Assembly: GCF_027886425.1 (NCBI RefSeq)
Contig: NZ_CP115671.1
Location: forward strand, 992,001 to 1,056,000
Reading direction: 5' to 3'
Length of the DNA stretch: 64,000 nucleotides
From: Brevundimonas vesicularis
Lineage (GTDB): Bacteria; Pseudomonadota; Alphaproteobacteria; Caulobacterales; Caulobacteraceae
Shown here: piece by piece, positions 62,412 through 64,000 of the stretch
How positions within the stretch are numbered: the stretch's first letter is position 1
Layout: every line of letters starts with the position of its first letter
The notes under the pieces: model-generated
What the model saw: only the letters and a program-made list of their open reading frames with translations
Database searches by the model: none
Told to the model about the DNA's origin: nothing
Translations under genes and position numbers: made by a program

Positions 62412-63452
62412 ATGGGGGAGCGGTTCTACGGGGTGCAGGCGCTGAGGTTCGCGGCGGCGACGGCGGTGGTCGGCACGCACGCCCTGGATCTGGTGGGAGC
62501 GCGGCTGGGACAGGAGACGGCGCTGAGCGGCGGGACGCTGGAGAACTTCGGCGCCGTGGGTGTGGATGTGTTCTTCGTCATCAGCGGCTTCATCATCGCC
62601 ACGACGACGCAGGGTCAGACGGGCGTGGGCGCGGCCGGGGCCTTCCTGTGGCGGCGATTTCGGCGGGTGGCCCCGATCTACTGGCTGCTGTCGCTGCCGA
62701 TCCTGATCGGGATGGCGCGGGGCGGGACGCTGAGCCCCGAGGTGGCGGCGGCCACGTTTTTATTCTGGCCGTTCAGCGGATTGGAGATGACGTTTCCGGC
62801 GCTGGGGCCGGGGTGGACCCTGTGTTTCGAGATGCTGTTCTACGCCGGGTTCGGGTTGGCGATGGTCGGCGGGCGACGGGTCGGTTGGGGGCTGGTCGGG
62901 GCCTATGCGGCGATGCTGGCGGCCGGCCTGGTCGTGGCGGCGCCGGTTCTGAGGTTCTGGGGCGCGCCGATCGTTCTGGAATTTTTGCTGGGCGTGGGGA
63001 TCGCCTGGATGTGGCGGTCGGCGCCGCGTCGGTTGGGGCTGTGGGCGGTGGCGCTGGCGATGCTGGGGTTCGGGTTGGGCCTGGTCTTCGGCTATGGCGG
63101 CATCGACGATGTGCGGGCGCTGAACGATCCGTGGAACGGGCTGAGGCGGGCAGCGGTCTGGGGACTGCCCAGCGCCCTGCTGGTGTTTGGCGTGGTGCGA
63201 ATGGAGCGGACGGACCGGGCGCCGGGGCGGCTGTCGCAGGCGGCCGCCTTCATGGGGGATGCGTCTTACTCAATCTATCTTGTCCATGTGCTGGTGATCC
63301 GGGCGATGGGGCGGATGTTCGAGAGCGGGATGGTCGTCCTGCCGGGGGATGCGGTGGTGGGCCTGACTGTGGTCGCCAGTCTGGCGGCGGGGGCGGTCGT
63401 GCATGTGTGGATGGAGCGGCCACTTTTGAAAATCCTCCCCCGAGCAGTGTAG
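62412..63452 (+). CDS. Acyltransferase-3 (OafA/YrhL-type) membrane O-acyltransferase
   Basis: This 346-residue membrane protein has about 10 TM helices. Family marks are GVQALRFAAATAVVGTHALDLVG (catalytic His near the N-terminus), FFVISGFII, RRFRRVAPIYWLLSL and SYSIYLVHVLVIRAM. These enzymes O-acetylate surface polysaccharides or peptidoglycan. It lies between the spike genes and the portal gene. Its last codons (ILPRAV, stop) lie inside the palindromic repeat at 63433-63584, so the C-terminus may have been set by that repeat. The ribosome site is weak. Confidence 0.88.
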   Translation: MGERFYGVQALRFAAATAVVGTHALDLVGARLGQETALSGGTLENFGAVGVDVFFVISGFIIATTTQGQTGVGAAGAFLWRRFRRVAPIYWLLSLPILIGMARGGTLSPEVAAATFLFWPFSGLEMTFPALGPGWTLCFEMLFYAGFGLAMVGGRRVGWGLVGAYAAMLAAGLVVAAPVLRFWGAPIVLEFLLGVGIAWMWRSAPRRLGLWAVALAMLGFGLGLVFGYGGIDDVRALNDPWNGLRRAAVWGLPSALLVFGVVRMERTDRAPGRLSQAAAFMGDASYSIYLVHVLVIRAMGRMFESGMVVLPGDAVVGLTVVASLAAGAVVHVWMERPLLKILPRAV

Positions 63453-63584
63453 CGGCACGGGGGAGGGGGACCGCGCGAAGCGTGGTGGAGGGGGCGGAAA
63501 CCGGTTGGGTGTGAGACGGTTCGCAGAGCGCGCCGTCGCCCCTCCACCGCTTCGCGGTCCCCCTCCCCCGCTGGCGGGGGAGGA
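63433..63584. repeat. Palindromic repeat overlapping the acyltransferase 3' end
   Basis: Left arm 63433-63496 and right arm 63537-63584 are imperfect reverse complements. They share TCCTCCCCC, GGGGGAGGGGGACCGCG, GAAGCG and GGTGGAGGGG blocks. The left arm contains the stop codon of the acyltransferase gene. The element ends 19 bp before the portal start. A related half copy is at 58111-58160. Confidence 0.75.
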
Positions 63585-63602
63585 TATGAAAAGGAGATTG
63601 CG

Positions 63603-64000
63603 ATGGTTTCGATCCGGTGGCCGTTCGGCCAGGCGGGGCGCACGGGCGCGCCTGAGGGCAAGGAGAGCCGGGCGGGCGGGGTGATCGCCTTGTCAGGGGT
63701 GGGGCGCCCGCGGTGGACGCCCAACGACTACGCCAGCCTGGCGCGCGAGGGGTATCAGAAGAATGCGGTGGCCTATCGCTGCATCCGCATGATCGCCGAG
63801 GCGGCGGCGTCGGCGCCGTTCGCGGTGTTCGTGGACGGGGTGCGAAGCGAGGATCATCCGCTTGCGAAACTGATCCGTCGGCCCAATCCCGAGCAGTCGG
63901 GGGCGGAGCTGATGGAGGCGGTCTATGGGGCGCTGCAGGTGTCGGGCAACGCCTATGTCGAGGCGACCGGCGATGCGGACGGGGACGGGGCGCCGGACGA
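63603..64000 (+). CDS. HK97-family portal protein, 5' part
   Basis: 132 codons are visible, and the gene runs off the right edge. The translation starts MVSIRWPFGQAG and has the portal-family landmarks YQKNAVAYRCIRMIAEAAASAPF, HPLAKLIRRPNPEQSGAEL and VSGNAYVEA. The portal forms the dodecameric DNA gate at one capsid vertex and docks terminase. It follows the GTA order terL-portal, apart from the three-gene insertion. AAGGAG lies 7 nt before the ATG. Confidence 0.92.
   Translation, partial: MVSIRWPFGQAGRTGAPEGKESRAGGVIALSGVGRPRWTPNDYASLAREGYQKNAVAYRCIRMIAEAAASAPFAVFVDGVRSEDHPLAKLIRRPNPEQSGAELMEAVYGALQVSGNAYVEATGDADGDGAPD

Overview
The window is high-GC, gene-dense DNA from an alphaproteobacterium of the order Caulobacterales, most likely Brevundimonas or a close relative. 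The strongest evidence is an almost textbook CtrA (31602-32303). It is supported by PleC-like and DivJ-like histidine kinases, a MucR/Ros regulator, two DUF2336 proteins, flagellar FliI/FliJ, a Caulobacter-style TonB-dependent receptor, and the start of a gene transfer agent (GTA) cluster. No rRNA, tRNA, CRISPR array, transposase or integrase was found. The genus call is inference; no database was searched.

Layout. 1-4.7 kb: thiolase tail, an AT-richer orphan gene (289-1053), a PleC-like kinase with an exact CtrA box upstream, a conserved hypothetical and a two-CBS protein. 4.7-13 kb: VWA protein, Kef-type antiporter, DUF4168 protein, S1/P1 nuclease, TrmJ, YnfA, NhaA. 13-24.8 kb: TonB receptor, a HisKA_2-type kinase, an RND efflux pair, LepA, and a divergent SDR/HxlR pair with a candidate operator. 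24.8-34.9 kb: DUF1491, secreted unknowns, DivJ-like kinase, SufE, a DnaA-domain-IV-like HTH gene coupled to a DUF6456 gene, ctrA with four GANTC sites upstream, a serine hydrolase and a GH10 xylanase. 35-41.4 kb: fliI-fliJ, a soluble chemoreceptor with a WxxF tail, a RhtA-like exporter divergent from an Lrp-type regulator, and a GAF/HisKA_2-type kinase. 41.5-51.4 kb: hydrolase/LytTR pair, cysK, lipoprotein-OmpA-zinc ribbon operon, two DUF2336 genes flanking mucR, an orphan NMT1-like binding protein. 51.4-59.1 kb: a 0.7 kb gap, a hybrid kinase, an esterase, an Uup-like ABC-F ATPase, an SMR transporter, a YcgN-like protein. 59.2-64 kb: GTA start, with a small-terminase candidate, terL, a GhsA-like head-spike base gene, an SGNH/GDSL gene, an acyltransferase-3 gene and the 5' part of the portal gene.

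How the genes fit together. Much of the window concerns asymmetric cell-cycle signalling and its outputs. PleC and DivJ are the antagonistic kinases that set DivK~P in Caulobacter, CtrA is the master regulator downstream, CcrM methylates GANTC, and flagellar assembly, chemotaxis and (in related bacteria) GTA production are CtrA-linked outputs. The most unusual region is 60.8-63.6 kb. There a three-gene cassette (spike base, GDSL, acyltransferase) separates terL from portal and has a palindromic element on each side. Several other intergenic palindromic or REP-like elements lie at 23.4, 38.5, 44.5, 48.1 and 58.1 kb.
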